Shown here piece by piece: positions 48,783-60,356 of a stretch of 64,000 nt of DNA. The notes beneath the pieces were generated by a model. That model was given only the letters and a program-made list of their open reading frames with translations, had not been told where the DNA came from and made no database searches. The stretch is taken from positions 22,334,460-22,398,459 of the forward strand of contig OZ022500.1 in the NCBI GenBank assembly GCA_963989385.1. The letters are read 5' to 3'. How positions within the stretch are numbered: position 1 is the stretch's first letter; the number at the start of each line of letters is the position of its first letter. A program made the translations under genes and the position numbers. The stretch is from Ctena decussata (lineage: Eukaryota > Mollusca > Bivalvia > Lucinida > Lucinidae).

Positions 48783-49299
48783 TTACGTGCATCAAATACA
48801 AACTTACAGAAATAGAAATATAGTCTGTACTAAATTTCCAGATTGAACGGAATCCAGATACCTTTTTTGAATTTATATAGTACAGCAAATTATGCATTGA
48901 GACACATTATAATGAGCAAGGCATTGCAGTCAAAATGAATAACTTATTTTGAATAAAAAGACATTTAAGGCTTTATCTAAATGGTGATGCATAAATGTTT
49001 GCGCGTATGTATGTGTTCACATGTCACTTGTGGCATCAGTAACGTGCCTTTTTTCAATCGTCGCAAACTGTTTAACAATGCTATTAACCAATAGGCCTAC
49101 AAACCTTTTATTACTGAGTGTTGTGGCGTGGTAGACTTGCACAGATTGGGGGACCGTGTCAGTCTGCAGAATGATCCTACCCCCTCGGGGTGTCTTAAGG
49201 AGAGAGAGAGAGAAAACAAAAACACAATAATTTTCAGAAGGTGAGCAGGCATTGTAGTCAACAGTTTAGGTCAGATCAGATCCACCTTGAGCAGTCTGG
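48783..49299. other. Intergenic stretch with GA microsatellite
   Basis: A (GA)n run at about 49,200-49,213; otherwise nothing recognisable. Confidence 0.45.
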
Positions 49300-49533
49300 C
49301 CCGCCGACACGAGAAAACAAACAAAGTGGCTGTGCGCCCAGTGCAGACTTGGATCAGCATGACCATCCGTCCAGTCCGAGCAGAGTCTTCGCTTTGCGCT
49401 TAAAGGGTAGCTAAGAGTCTAAGCTAGCTCCGTGCGAACAGCGAAACCTCTGATAAGACTGGGCGGATGCCCAGGCTGATCTGAGTACGCTAAGCGCACA
49501 ACAACATTGTTTGTTTTTTCGTGTCGTGGCTCA
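49300..49533. mobile_element. Hairpin MITE copy
   Basis: Same family as 23,454-23,693; starts CCGCCGACACGAGAAAAC and ends TCGTGTCGTGGCTCA. Confidence 0.7.
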
Positions 49534-49601
49534 TGTATTTGTTTCTCCAGCAAAACATAATACGACCCTGAACAATCGGAATCTTTAGGGTTTAAAAACA
49601 A

Positions 49602-49770
49602 CTGAGCCGCGACACGACAATACCAACTTTATGGCATATGCGCCCAGCGAAGACTCAGATCAGCCTGGGCATCCGCCCACTCTGATCAGTCTTTGCTGTC
49701 AGCATGGACGTAGCACAGTCCCTTAGCTACCCTTTAAGTGCACAGCGAAGCCTGATAAGACGGGGCGGAG
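49602..49770. mobile_element. Hairpin MITE, right-truncated copy
   Basis: Left arm and centre of the same MITE family (CTGAGCCGCGACACGAC at the start). The right arm breaks off near 49,770. Confidence 0.65.
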
Positions 49771-50669
49771 ATGGATAGGAACACTTCAAGGGGACTAGAG
49801 TAATAAGTAATTAATGTAAATGGGAAGTTTTCTTCTATTTTTTGCAGTTTTGTATGCAATAACTCGCGATTTTACATTCTGGATTTCCGAATATATGGTA
49901 AAATGCTTCATACAACGTAAAGAATATCGCCTGACAGTGCATTATAAATCTTTGTAAAACTGATTGCTTTGGAAGAAAAGTTTCTCACTTTGCCCTACAG
50001 ACGAACATAGACTTCATTTTCACTGTCACAAATAGTAAATAAATAGCCATATGATAACTTTTTTGCCTGTTCTGACACCAGGCTCATTTTCTCAGTGTGC
50101 AGCTTGGCCAATTTAAATTGAAATAAATATTTTTTTTTGCAGAATTAACCAATTTAAAAAGCTTTTCGCCAAAGTACCTGATACTCCATATGGTGTTGCA
50201 AAGAAGGGATTTCAGCATGTGTTCGAGTGAAGGGCGTGACTGCGAATTTGAGTGGTGGCTGAAACTCCTTGTTTTGACATTATATCACAAAGTATGACCA
50301 TTTGAATACCGTTAATCTGTCGCTGAAAATCCCTAATATACACCAAATATCGAAAACAAGAGATCTATATCGGATCTAACCTAGTGCAAAGGTGTTCAGT
50401 AGACTTAGGGGCGAGTTACCCTTCCACACTTCTCATAAAACACAAACTTTAGCATGAAATATCTTAAAATGAGGGTGACACAAGGTTAAGGTTTGTCTGC
50501 TTGTATGGTCGATAATCATTTTGACCATGTCAAGAAAAGGTACGTACGTGCTCAAGCTTCCACGTCAGTACTGGCAGTGACTTCTTCTGTTTAAAGAAAA
50601 TAAGACAAACTAAGTATCCAGTAGGCACATAACGTTGAACCAAAGTCATCCCAACTTTGATGCAACGAC
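49771..50669. other. Intergenic stretch
   Basis: No gene recognised; a fragment of the ACGTC-rich family may lie at about 50,622-50,672. Confidence 0.4.
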
Positions 50670-50761
50670 AGGGGCTAGAATCATGCTGATTTGGGTAAAA
50701 GAATACTGATTGTATATACAGTCCGTATTCTTTTACCCAAATCAACATGATTCAAGCCCCT
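50670..50761. repeat. Near-perfect foldback with 36-bp arms
   Basis: GGGGCTAGAATCATGCTGAT and onward is followed, after a ~19-bp loop, by the complement ending ATGATTCAAGCCCC. A run of C residues follows directly (about 50,761-50,779). Confidence 0.7.
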
Positions 50762-51247
50762 CCCCCCCCCCCCCCCCCATGATGATGCAATATTACTGTA
50801 TAATGTCGCTGACGTCAGCTGACAAGATGTTTTTTCAAGGTTATGCTGTGTGTCCTCCAGGAAAAAAAAAGATTTCTGAAAGAACATTAACTGGAAAAAC
50901 TTCTTAGTTTTATAGGTACATATAAAAGCTTCTTAGATATTTGTATATAAAACTCTTTTAAGTTGGGTGTCATGCTTCTTATATCTCTGCCCTTTCTGTC
51001 GACACGACTCATTCATCTATACAGTCCATGGAACAAATGCTTCAGCCTACAACCTGGCTGCAGCACTGGAATAGCTATCAGCGCTTAATCTGTAAACATG
51101 TCAGTATTTATTACATTTGCCACAGCAGGAGATTATTTAAAGAGCTGAGAGAACAACCAGTTGTGTATTACTGTGTATTCACCCTGCAGGAATAATGACC
51201 TGTGTATTTTTATTCATAGAATTTAAAGATGGTCCCCTTCCAAAGCA

Positions 51248-51385
51248 TTTGAGCCACGACAAGACAAAAATAATGTCTTGTCCACCCAGTCCGATCAGAG
51301 TCTGTATTGTGTGCTCTCTGAATAACCTAGGACCTGAGAATGCTATCTCATGCAGACAGCAAAGAATCTGATCAGACTAGGCAGG
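51248..51385. mobile_element. Hairpin MITE, decayed copy
   Basis: TTGAGCCACGACAAGAC start and CAGTCCGATCAGAGTCT arm; heavily diverged and truncated. Confidence 0.5.
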
Positions 51386-51649
51386 TATATTCTACGCCCT
51401 GCTGACACCTCCTATGTTTGTTATGTAAAGGTTAATTGGGACTGTAGGTTTTGTTCCACTTATTTGAACAAAGTGGTTTTACCATATAGTAATGCAATCA
51501 AAAAGTGCAGTCAGAAAGACAAACAGTGTAGATCCAGATCAGACTGCTCCTCTAGGGTCTGCACTGTTTGACCAGACCTTACTTCAAGCTTAGGAATTTT
51601 ACAATAGGATGACTGGTCATTTCAAGATACATTAATAATTGTGAAAAAA

Positions 51650-52320
51650 ATGCATATTTGGGGACCGATCATTATCAGATGGGGTGGTATTTGGGGGGAG
51701 GGGGGTAGGGGAGGGGGAGAGAAAGAGAGAGGGGGAGGTGAAGAACTTTCAGGATATCCACAGATGCCGATAGTGGGGAGGGGAGAGAGGGAGGTGAGGA
51801 ACTTTCAGGATATCCACATACTTTTTCATGACCCACCCTCCGACGCCGATAGGTTTTTCTCGTTCGACGCCCCCCTCCCTCCCAACCACTTTCATTACCT
51901 TCATGGAAAATAAAATTTTGTCAATATAAGGATGGGTCGGGGGTGGGACCTTGAGCAAAATGCGATGTGCAATGTGAGTCAGTGCAAGGGGGTAGGGGGC
52001 AGACCTGTATGTGAATTTCTGTACTTTGCCACCATACCGTACAAGGGACATGAAGACAGTGGGGTCTTGGCTGTGCTTTCCCCCTCCCCCCCCCAAGCCA
52101 AACGATACTGAAAAATCAATAATTGTGAAGACAGTGGGGTCTTGGCTGTGCACTCCCCCCCCCCCTCCGCCCCCACCCCCCACCCCCAGAAGCCAAACTA
52201 TACTGAAAAATCAAATGTACATTTACAAGAAAGCATATACATCCCCACCAGCAGAGCAGTGTGTCAAATTGCACCTCCCCCACACACACATCACCACCAC
52301 CAAATTCCTTTAACACCTCC
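51650..52320. repeat. G-rich/C-rich low-complexity block with local tandem duplications
   Basis: A purine-rich stretch (51,676-51,800) contains a duplicated unit with GGAACTTTCAGGATATCCAC. A second unit of about 100 bp (GAAGACAGTGGGGTCTTGGC with a C-run and ATACTGAAAAATCAA) is duplicated at 52,050-52,220. Long open frames on both strands are composition artefacts. Confidence 0.65.
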
Positions 52321-52865
52321 AGCTGACAAAGAATGACTGTTCCACTGTTCCCTTGTATGTATCGGAGCTCTAGACGGGAGGAAGTGTTAGGTGATAGTCA
52401 GGGACAGTTTGTGTTAGATCTGTGGGGATGCATATATTGTGGCCCCTCATCGACAAGACGGTTCAGACCAGGGGTCACAACCTGTGTTTTCTGTGGGAAA
52501 TGGGGAAGATTATTCTTAATTGTTGTCAATTACTCTCTCCTGTCTAGACTAACGATATACTGTATATGTTTAATTTCTGGAAAGTTATTTTAATTACTGT
52601 ATGTTGTACAGCTGAAATAGTCTCTTATAATTCTATCTAAGACTGGCATGGTGCTGTTCATTATCATGTATCATTATTTAATCTATATGTATATACATTT
52701 ATGTACCATAATGAGACTGAAATACACTAATAAACTTGACTTAAGGTGGTGATTTGTGGTATATTTTCAAAAATCTCAATAAAACCATAAAAAAGTTATT
52801 GTATCTCCCTGCAAGCTAGCAGATTTCTTATTTGTGTTGTTCTTTACAGTTTAGAATACAAAATA
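52321..52865. other. Intergenic stretch
   Basis: Nothing recognised. Confidence 0.4.
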
Positions 52866-53770
52866 GAGGGACATGCTGTTTAAAAAGTGTTTTTATATGA
52901 AAAGATTAAAGGGTAATTTTCTGCGCAGAAATCTGAAAAATTAAATCCCTTCTTGAAAATGTACTTAGCTCTGAAGATACTTTGATCCATTAAAAAGAGC
53001 GTCCTAGCAATTATTTGTTCCAACTCTTTCTCAAATTGTAAGGTAGACCAGATAAAAACAGTAGCTTTTTCTAAAATGTCTGACTATGTATATAAGTGCA
53101 TGTATGGTGATTGCATTCATTAATACAGGTAGGTCAGTTATACCTATATCATACTCACAGTATATATATTTGCCTGGTGATTTCATATTAATGGTGGTGA
53201 TAATCACAATCAAAGATCACAGGGTAATTTTGTGCGCAGAAATCGAAAAAATAATCATCGTTATTAAAAATATCATAAGTTCTGAAGGTTCTTTAATGCA
53301 TTAATAAGAGCGTCCAAGCAATTATTTTTTCCAGTTTATTCGCACATTATCAGGCTGCGCAGATACAAAATGTTGCCTGTGCCCAAATATTTGTCAAACA
53401 CGCTGTAGAGGCTATTTTAAGGTTGAACAATTTCACTTACATACCTTTCTTGGTCTAAGTAATGTAGTATTTATACTGTAAGTATGATAAAAGTATAACG
53501 GCCCACCCTGTATTTAATGAATGTATCCAGTATATATACACCATATACATGGTCAGACATTTGAGAAAAAGCTACTGTTTTCATCTGGTCTCTCTTACAA
53601 TTTGAGAAAAAGTTGGAACAAATAATTGCAAGGACAGTCTTTTTAATGCATTAAAGTACCTTCAGAGCTAAGTTCATGTCAGTAATGAGGCTATTTTTGT
53701 AGTTTTCTGTGCAGAAAATTACCCTTGATATTTCCATATAAAAACTTTTTTTTGAAACAGCATGTCTCTC
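52866..53770. mobile_element. Long inverted-repeat (foldback) element, ~0.9 kb
   Basis: The arms begin GAGGGACATGCTGTTT (52,866) and end AAACAGCATGTCTCTC (about 53,754-53,770). Matching extends about 230 bp inward through GGGTAATTTTCTGCGCAGAA and GAGCGTCCTAGCAATTATTTG. A third, direct partial copy of the arm is inside (about 53,218-53,335). No open frame of note. Confidence 0.65.
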
Positions 53771-53789
53771 GTAGAGAACAAGAAAAATA

Positions 53790-54240
53790 GGAGCGGCGGT
53801 AGTGTAGTGGATAACACGCTGGACTACCAATCCAGGGGGCCGGGCCGGGTAGCGCAATCGGTAGGGCACCTGACTCATAAGTCAGAGGTCCTGGGTTTGA
53901 ATCCCGGTCTGGCCACAAACTTTTGTTTCTCCTTCCGCTGATTCAAGAAGGGCAGTTGTCAGTTACTGGAGAAAGTATGTGCACTTAGTACTGGTTAACC
54001 GCTTAGGAGGTCTAAGCCTGCCCAGGAATAGTGTGGTTAGGTTAACTGACCGTCCCGACATGACCTTAGTTGTTTACCGTGGACGTTAAGCATCAAATCA
54101 ACCAACCAACCAACAACCAATCCAGGGATTGCAAGATCGATCCCTCATTTCTCCAGTCTTTCGGATTAGACTTTAAACCGAGGTCCCGTCTCCATATGAC
54201 CAAGTTGTAGGTGGGACATTAAACCCGAGCTCACTCACTC
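53790..54240 (+). mobile_element. SINE (same family as 46,404), interrupted by another SINE
   Basis: Head GAGCGGCGGTAGTGTAGTGG up to CCAATCCAGGG (53,837). The rest resumes at 54,116 with the B-box-like part and the conserved TTTCGGATTAGACTTTAAA domain, ending in CACT repeats. The two halves join exactly when the inner insertion is removed. Confidence 0.75.
53838..54115 (+). mobile_element. Inner SINE, tRNA-Met-like head, 12-bp TSD
   Basis: The duplicated site ACCAATCCAGGG lies at 53,826-53,837 and 54,116-54,127. The head at 53,843-53,915 folds like a tRNA: acceptor stem GGCCGGG with TCTGGCC (G-U pairs), a good T arm with GGGTTTGAATCCC, and CTCATAA in the anticodon loop. The anticodon arm has an extra base (CTGAC-TCATAA-GTCAG, six-base loop), so it is a degenerate tRNA-Met-like SINE head rather than a working tRNA. 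The body ends in CCAA/CAAC repeats. Confidence 0.75.
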
Positions 54241-54245
54241 ACTCA

Positions 54246-55300
54246 CTCGACAACCCAAATTATTTTCAGGGAAGGGAGATAGGTTATTTTTTTATATTTT
54301 ATTCAGATTGTTGTATTAACCAGAAATCCCCACTTTAATGGTTTTACACCTGTTTTGTATTTCATTTGGATTGTATTTGCTAAAACAGTGCAGACCGGAA
54401 CAGGTGCTGTCTGATCAGGGTCTTCTGTCGAAAGGGGAAGCTGAAATGGGTTAATTGCTGTTTGCTTACTACGAGAAATCAAAACACATTGGAAAGAATA
54501 AATAATCAACACTTGTAATGAGTGCATGCAAACACTTGCCATTCTGTCCTTGGTTTGGGATTAATCCATGTCACATTTTGCAGGATTGTGGTATGGCTTC
54601 TGATAAACACCAGAACGAAATTTGTGGAGCTGAGATTATGAAAAAGTACATGCATATAATCTTTCCAACAATTATGAGTTTTTGCACACAAAATTACATC
54701 TTCAATCACAGTTTCAAACTCCTAAAAAATTTGGGAACACTGAACAAATTCTGGTATGAATTTCATTTATCTGCTGGACATGTGTTTACCTAGGATTTTC
54801 AGCATGCAGTGAGTGTACTGTTGAGAACACCTGTTAAGCATCTCTGAAAAATAATAGCCTGTTACCCAGAGAAATGACAGCTGAGAGATTAACTGATTTT
54901 ATGGCTACATCAGTGGTGTAGGCTGAAGCATTTGTTCCATGGACTGTATAGACAGATACAGTAATCGTATTTGAACTTTCAGCATCACACTCTTGTGCAT
55001 TACTAAAATAAAACACTTTCTAAACAACATGAATTCCAGGTAATTGGGAGTGAACAGCGTTACGAGAATTGAAACACACACACGTAATGGTGAGTTAATG
55101 TTTTATGCTATATTTTGGTCATGTTATTTGTCATTGAAGTTTAAATGAATGATAACCCATTAGGGGCCCATGCCGCTGTCTATGCTTAATCCCAAGTCAG
55201 CAAATGTTGCACCTCACGCCAAAAATGATAAATGAAGGATAAGCCTTTGACCCCGGTTGGCCATTTTATCTCCGATTAGGCCTACTCTAGCCTAATACGG
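54246..55300. other. Intergenic stretch
   Basis: Holds a 35-bp segment (about 54,931-54,966) identical in inverted orientation to about 51,016-51,051. A minus-strand open frame around it follows an acceptor-like TTTTATTTTAG, but no family was recognised. Confidence 0.4.
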
Positions 55301-55495
55301 TTAAGTCGGGTAAATTCGGACATGCCATTGCAAACAGTTAAAAACCAGATGAGACGGCTCATCATGAGCCGTCTTATCAGGATTTTCACTGTTTGCCCAG
55401 TTAATTTCGTTTTCATTCCAAGCAGCTGACATATAAAGGAAACAATGTCACTGTCCGAATTTACCCGCTGTCCGACTTTACCTGACTTTACCCTA
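55301..55495. mobile_element. TIR MITE abutting an AprA-like splice donor
   Basis: Ends AAGTCGGGTAAATTCGGACA and GTCCGACTTTACCTGACTTT are inverted, with a central palindrome at GAGACGGCTCATCATGAGCCGTCT. Same family as 59,646-59,843 and the fragments upstream of exon 2 in units B-D. Its right end lies within about 10 bases of the donor of the exon at 55,501. Confidence 0.7.
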
Positions 55496-55500
55496 CTTAC

Positions 55501-58500
55501 ATTCATCACTGACAGATAAAATGCTCGAAGTTCGTGAAACACGCTGTCGGCTTGGTCCTTCAGCTTATGGTCAGCATTGGGAATCATTCTGTGAAACAAT
55601 AAAGTCAGCAATAATGTGTATGAGTACACTTTTTCGACAAATTGCGTCTTTTAATTTTACCTCCCTTCTCAAGGGGGTCGACTCTTGAGAGAATTTGTTT
55701 CTAACTGAACGGGCTTCTTCTCATAAAGGAACAAGGCATTGGCGTGTTTGAATTTCATACATGAATGCATTGTAACATATTGCATCTGTTCGAAATATAA
55801 TGTTTCTTTGCATTCTGACATGACAAAGCGAGCAAAGGCTTTAATCAGCCAGCACAAATGAGCAAGCTGAGCTGTTTACACATGCGGGCTGACATGTCAA
55901 AACGCTATTTTTTTTTCTCTCCGCTAAAATGTTTTATAGTAGCCCTACAACAAACGCAGTTGTCTCAACATCGATATATAGGCCTAGTCAAGATTTTTCT
56001 CAGTCTGAAAAAGGTAGGGTGCGGAGGGTGCTGGCCAGAAAGAAATTTAGCACTCTTTAAATGCGCAAAAGCTTCGAAAGTTAAAACAGCTTTCGTATAC
56101 AGTCTGATAGAAAAAAAAACTTGCAAAAGACAAAAGGGAATACTTATAACTCTTGACGGGCAACGTTGGGGTTCGCATAGATATTTAAAAGTTGTTTGCA
56201 TGCTTAGGTACTGATACAGTATACTGGTACTTACCGTAGATATTTTTCTCCCACCAGCTTGTCATAATAGAACTTGGTATCATCAATCATAAAGAACTCG
56301 TCCCCACCAGCACTCACTATTAGCTTAGGCTTGTGTCTGTATCTTTCCATATACGCTGAAATGATACAGGCAATGCTAAATAAGATCAGTGGATAGATTT
56401 TCAGGGTAAGCAACTCAGCCATTTTCATATTGTCTCCCTTGTAAATGGGTTTAATTATTAATTGACAGAATCTGCAAGTTCTTCACTTTTAATATAGCTG
56501 ACCCTATCGGAAACGGCGGCAAAAATGCAAATGTCAGAGTTGCTACCCCTACAAATGCCTACTCATTTACCTCAATACACAAAAAGTAAGCCTGCTCAAT
56601 GAAAAACAAACATATTTTAACGAGTTTCTCAGGAAACATTACTGAAACATAAAGCGGAAAATGTTCACTAGATTTGTAAAGGTTACATGAAAGTTTTTGA
56701 AAATTAACAAAGTGTCGCATTTTGATGATATATGGATGCTTGGAAATTTTACAGCCAATCGACATGAACGGACGACCTGCAGATTATGCACCTCCAAGAC
56801 TCCAAGAAAGAGGGGCAACAAGACAGACCGTTAAGTCAGATTGGGGAAAAAGTCACGGCAGCTGGAAGGTGTCGTAGAACAAACTCAGAGGATTTTAAAT
56901 CATTTTGTTACTGTTGTTGTTGTTTATATTTTTATTAACTTCCGTCGAATCCCTCTAGGTTATCTCGCCAAGCACCTTGGGCAGAGAATAGATCAGTGCA
57001 TGAACAAACTGTATTACACCGACATAATTTTGCAAGGAGTTGTATTCATAGATGAACTTACATATAGGATCTACAAAGTCTACAATCATCTGTGTTGCAG
57101 GGCGGTCAATCATACTTGTGAAATCTACTAGATAGTAGGACAAAAAAGCATATGTCCACCCGCCCAGAGAACGATAGTAATGGTGGAGGTTCTGTGGATA
57201 AAACAGTAAAAGAAAGCAAGTGAGTATTTTAGTCACATTTGGCTGAATGCTCAGAGCTAGTTTAAGATAACCTCAGTCAGTTGAATGGCTCACCAAAACT
57301 TTAAACTCGATCTGAACAATCGACCTATCATATTCTGCCGTTGCCATAGAGGATCTTACATGAGTGCTCATGTATTATTGAATTTATTAAACGAGTTGGG
57401 GGAAAGATATAGGTTTTCTTCAACGAGTTAAATAAATTCAATAATATAGGATTCTATTTATCATATGTCACTAAACTCACATTTTATTAGCAAGTTTTGC
57501 ACTATATAACGTCACGATTTCGCCATTAGAAAACGCAACGTTTTACTGACGTCAACGCATACTACAGGCCTACTGTAATGTTACGACGTGATTTGCATAT
57601 TTAATCCACTAGTCGATTATCCTTTTTATTGCATGGCTTTATTACACTCTCAAATGCGACGTCATATGATAAAATATTTTAAAATCAGCTGAAGTTGGCA
57701 TCGCATAATATGATGTTTGAGGGTGATTGTCTTTGTCTAACATGCGCAACTTATACCTTAATCGCCAACCACGCTTTAACGAATATGTACCGAGCAAAAG
57801 TGAAAAAGCTACATTTAGATAACAGTTTAAAACCAACACAATGAATCGTTTCAAAGGTTCCCTGGGTATACGGATTTTGGGCGTGCCGGACATTCAAAAC
57901 AAAAGAATATCTGTAAAATTATGAATCTGTATCTCTTTTATAACATATTTATCCTTTACCATGTACTTCCATACGCGAACTATGTGCTTGGCTGATCTGA
58001 AGAAGAGTGATATAAAAATATGTAATTACTCATGAAACTGAAGCTGAATTATTCAAATCCTAAAAATTATTTCTCTTTGCATCATTTTTATCGTCTCTTT
58101 TAAATAACAACTAAAACATTGAAAGTAACACAAGCGTGATTTAATTTCTGACGATCTGACGACAGATGTGTATAAAATACTTATACGGTCAATCTCTTGA
58201 CTACAGAGCATTTAAATAAACGATTTGTCTAAAATGTTGCAATTCCATGACACTCGTTTTCGACAACAAATTAACTTACACGATGCTTCTATAGCCGGTT
58301 CATCCATACCTACGAAGCTTTAGGCATGCCTTTTAAGTTCTGAGGATTGCATGTAGTTTAGATGAACAGTTCGCTTCAACATAGTCATAGAAGGTTCATG
58401 TCTTCCGATTTGAATTCAATGATTTACCTTCACCAAGTTAAGCAGATCCATGACTACAGGGACAAATGCCACCACTCTCGTATCAACTGCAGCCGTTGTC

Positions 58501-58517
58501 CACGTTGCCCAACCACG
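55501..58517 (-). CDS. PhoPQ-related / AprA-like protein, four internal exons
   Basis: Exons on the minus strand: 58,428-58,517 (RGWATWTTAAVDTRVVAFVP, ends at LLNLVK, phase 0); 57,062-57,191 (NLHHYYRSLGGWTYAF to VDPI, one base over); 56,235-56,355 (a split Ser codon, then YMERYRHKPKLIVSAGGDEF to EKYL, two bases over); 55,501-55,588 (a split Arg codon, then MIPNADHKLKDQADSVF to LSVMN, phase 0). All four donors are good (GTAAAT or GTAAGT) and the phases match across each junction. The motifs KRGW-TTAAVD, GGDEFF and PNADH are those of the PhoPQ-activated/AprA family, an alpha/beta-hydrolase-like fold: the GGDEFF Asp and the final His fit the acid and base positions. Dictyostelium AprA is a secreted proliferation repressor. 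The exon with the nucleophile elbow (before RGW) and the 3' exons were not found. Confidence 0.8.
57345..57680. mobile_element. Palindromic element in an AprA-like intron, shared with the Ly6 array introns
   Basis: Begins GAGGATCTTACATGAGTG and ends GCGACGTCATATGATAAAAT. Related sequence sits in the introns of genes B, C and D (25,265-25,550, 30,635-30,915 and 35,275-35,560). No coding capacity. Confidence 0.55.
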
Positions 58518-59025
58518 CTACATAGAGATTGGAAAGTTTCATAGTTTGATATGGCTACATAATACCTTTATAATGATTCCAAAGTTTTTAACACCCCAAA
58601 CTGTTGCAGTTAAAATCTAGTTTTAAACATGTTCCATTGCTAATAAACTCTATAGAGATTACGTTCCTCTGAATCTCGGAATGGTCATTTAAAATTTTCT
58701 TCATCCCTAAAACTGTTACCTGTGATACAAGGTGATTGTAAGTATAACCACTTCTTTGCAAGTGTGACACGACTGGACTATCAAGTGATATTGCTATATA
58801 TAATATAAAATTCAGAAATATTTTATTTCACATTTTTTCATTATACATTTGTATATACAATGTACATAATAACAACATAAAAAAAACAACTATAACCGGA
58901 AAGCAAATCATTTATTTAGTGCTTCTACTCTTAACAGTTTGCATGTATACACTTGTGACATTCTTTTTGCACATGGGTAATACAACATAGCACAAACATC
59001 CAATCCGATTACTCAATGGTACAAA
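58518..59025. other. Non-coding stretch upstream of the AprA-like exons
   Basis: No further exon of the AprA-like gene was recognised on the minus strand. Confidence 0.4.
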
Positions 59026-59398
59026 AGAGTATTAGGGCCAGGCATGCTTTTATATTTTGTGTTTCGTATCTCGAAATTTCGAGATATTAACTCGAAATTT
59101 CGACTTAGTATCTCGAAATTTCGACTTATTAACTCGAAATTTCGACTTAGTATCTAAAATCGAAATTTCGAGATAATAAGTCGAAATTTCGACTTTGTAA
59201 CTCGAAGTTTCGGGATAATAAGTCGAAATTTCGAGACAACATGTCGACATTTCGAGATAATAGGTCGAAATTTTGAGATAATAAGTCGAAATTTCGAGAT
59301 AATAAGTCGAAATTTCGAGATAATAAATCGAAATTTTGAGTTATTAAGTCGAAATTTCAAGATATCTAACAAACAAAAGTATGCCTGGCCCTAATACT
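59026..59398. mobile_element. TIR element filled with TCGAAATTTCGAG palindromic repeats
   Basis: Ends AAGAGTATTAGGGCCAGGCA and its complement, flanked by GTACA-like sequence on both sides. The interior (about 59,068-59,360) is roughly fifteen copies of a ~20-bp unit combining the palindrome TCGAAATTTCGA with GATAATAAG. Open frames across it are artefacts of the period. Confidence 0.75.
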
Positions 59399-59645
59399 CT
59401 TCCGTACAATGGTGATTTTGAAAGAACCAGAGCAAGAATTAAAAGATGGGGTTGTAATACAAAAAGAGAGCCGATGTCGTGACTACAAGCACCGGAAATC
59501 CAGTTGTACTGGAGATAATTCGTAAAAATTGATAGGGCTGTGATTTTGACGTGGACACCTGTGCTATTCATAACACGCACTGCTGAAGTGAAGTGTTTCT
59601 AAATGGTAAATTCCAGTAGTAATGGTCCAAAACACCTCCCGGGAT

Positions 59646-59843
59646 GGTCAAGTCAGGTAAATTCGGACAGCAGGAAAATTCGGACAGTGACATTGTTTCC
59701 TTTATATGTCAGTTGTTTGGAATTAAAACAAAAATAACTGGACAAACAGAGAAAATCCTGATGAGCCGGCTCATCTGGATTTTCACTGTTTGGAATGGTA
59801 TGTCCGAATTTACACTCTGTCCGAAGGTACCCGACTCGACCCT
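59646..59843. mobile_element. TIR MITE, full copy
   Basis: Left end AAGTCAGGTAAATTCGGACA, right end TGTCCGAAGGTACCCGACT, central palindrome GATGAGCCGGCTCATC. Same family as 55,301-55,495. Confidence 0.7.
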
Positions 59844-60356
59844 ATTGCGGCGCTATAACACTTAAATTAAGTAAAATATATATACTTCAGTTAACATAAC
59901 TGCTGACTGAATGGTTCCGATATCACTGCTATGACGTAACTGTCAGACTTGTATTGCGTGTGCGAACAGGTAAATTTTAAGAGTAACTACACTTCAGGAA
60001 CTGACTGAATCAGACCCCAAACCCTATCCCCAACATCAAAGGGAAAGATTGACAAAGACATCCCAACAAACAATAAATTACAAGTGATAAGTCGAGTCAG
60101 CAGCTCTTTCCCAAATAGGTGGCAACTCAGCTATCTTTATTGAACTAAATAATTTAGACCAACAGAAGGGTTACAACAGACTAAGAAAATTATACGAAAA
60201 ACATTTAACAATTATTTTTACCTATTTTCTATTTTTATTATAGAAGGGTTAAAATGAGAACACAATAAATTAAACAGCACCGAACATAAAACAAATGCAA
60301 CCGCAACGAAAGTACCGCATTGAGACGGTCAGTAATAACTACTGGGGGGGGGGGGG
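59844..60356. repeat. Spacer with a small repeat related to the LINE ORF2 insertion
   Basis: 59,979-60,125 contains GAGTAACTACACTTCAGGAA and CAGCAGCTCTTTCCC, related to 3,840-4,002 and 24,213-24,270. A G-run of about 13 lies at 60,344-60,356. Confidence 0.5.

Noticed and set aside
51641..52336. Several long reading frames on both strands rich in Gly or Pro
   Set aside because: Homopurine and homopyrimidine tracts lack stops in many frames; no domain or splice signals support a gene.
53843..53915. Functional tRNA-Met
   Set aside because: The anticodon arm does not fold with a seven-base loop and the sequence is the head of a SINE with a 12-bp target duplication.
58260..58325. Additional AprA-like exon reading FVGMDEPAIEAS with a GTAAGT donor
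   Set aside because: It lies between two exons that are contiguous in the family and whose phases already match; no family motif.
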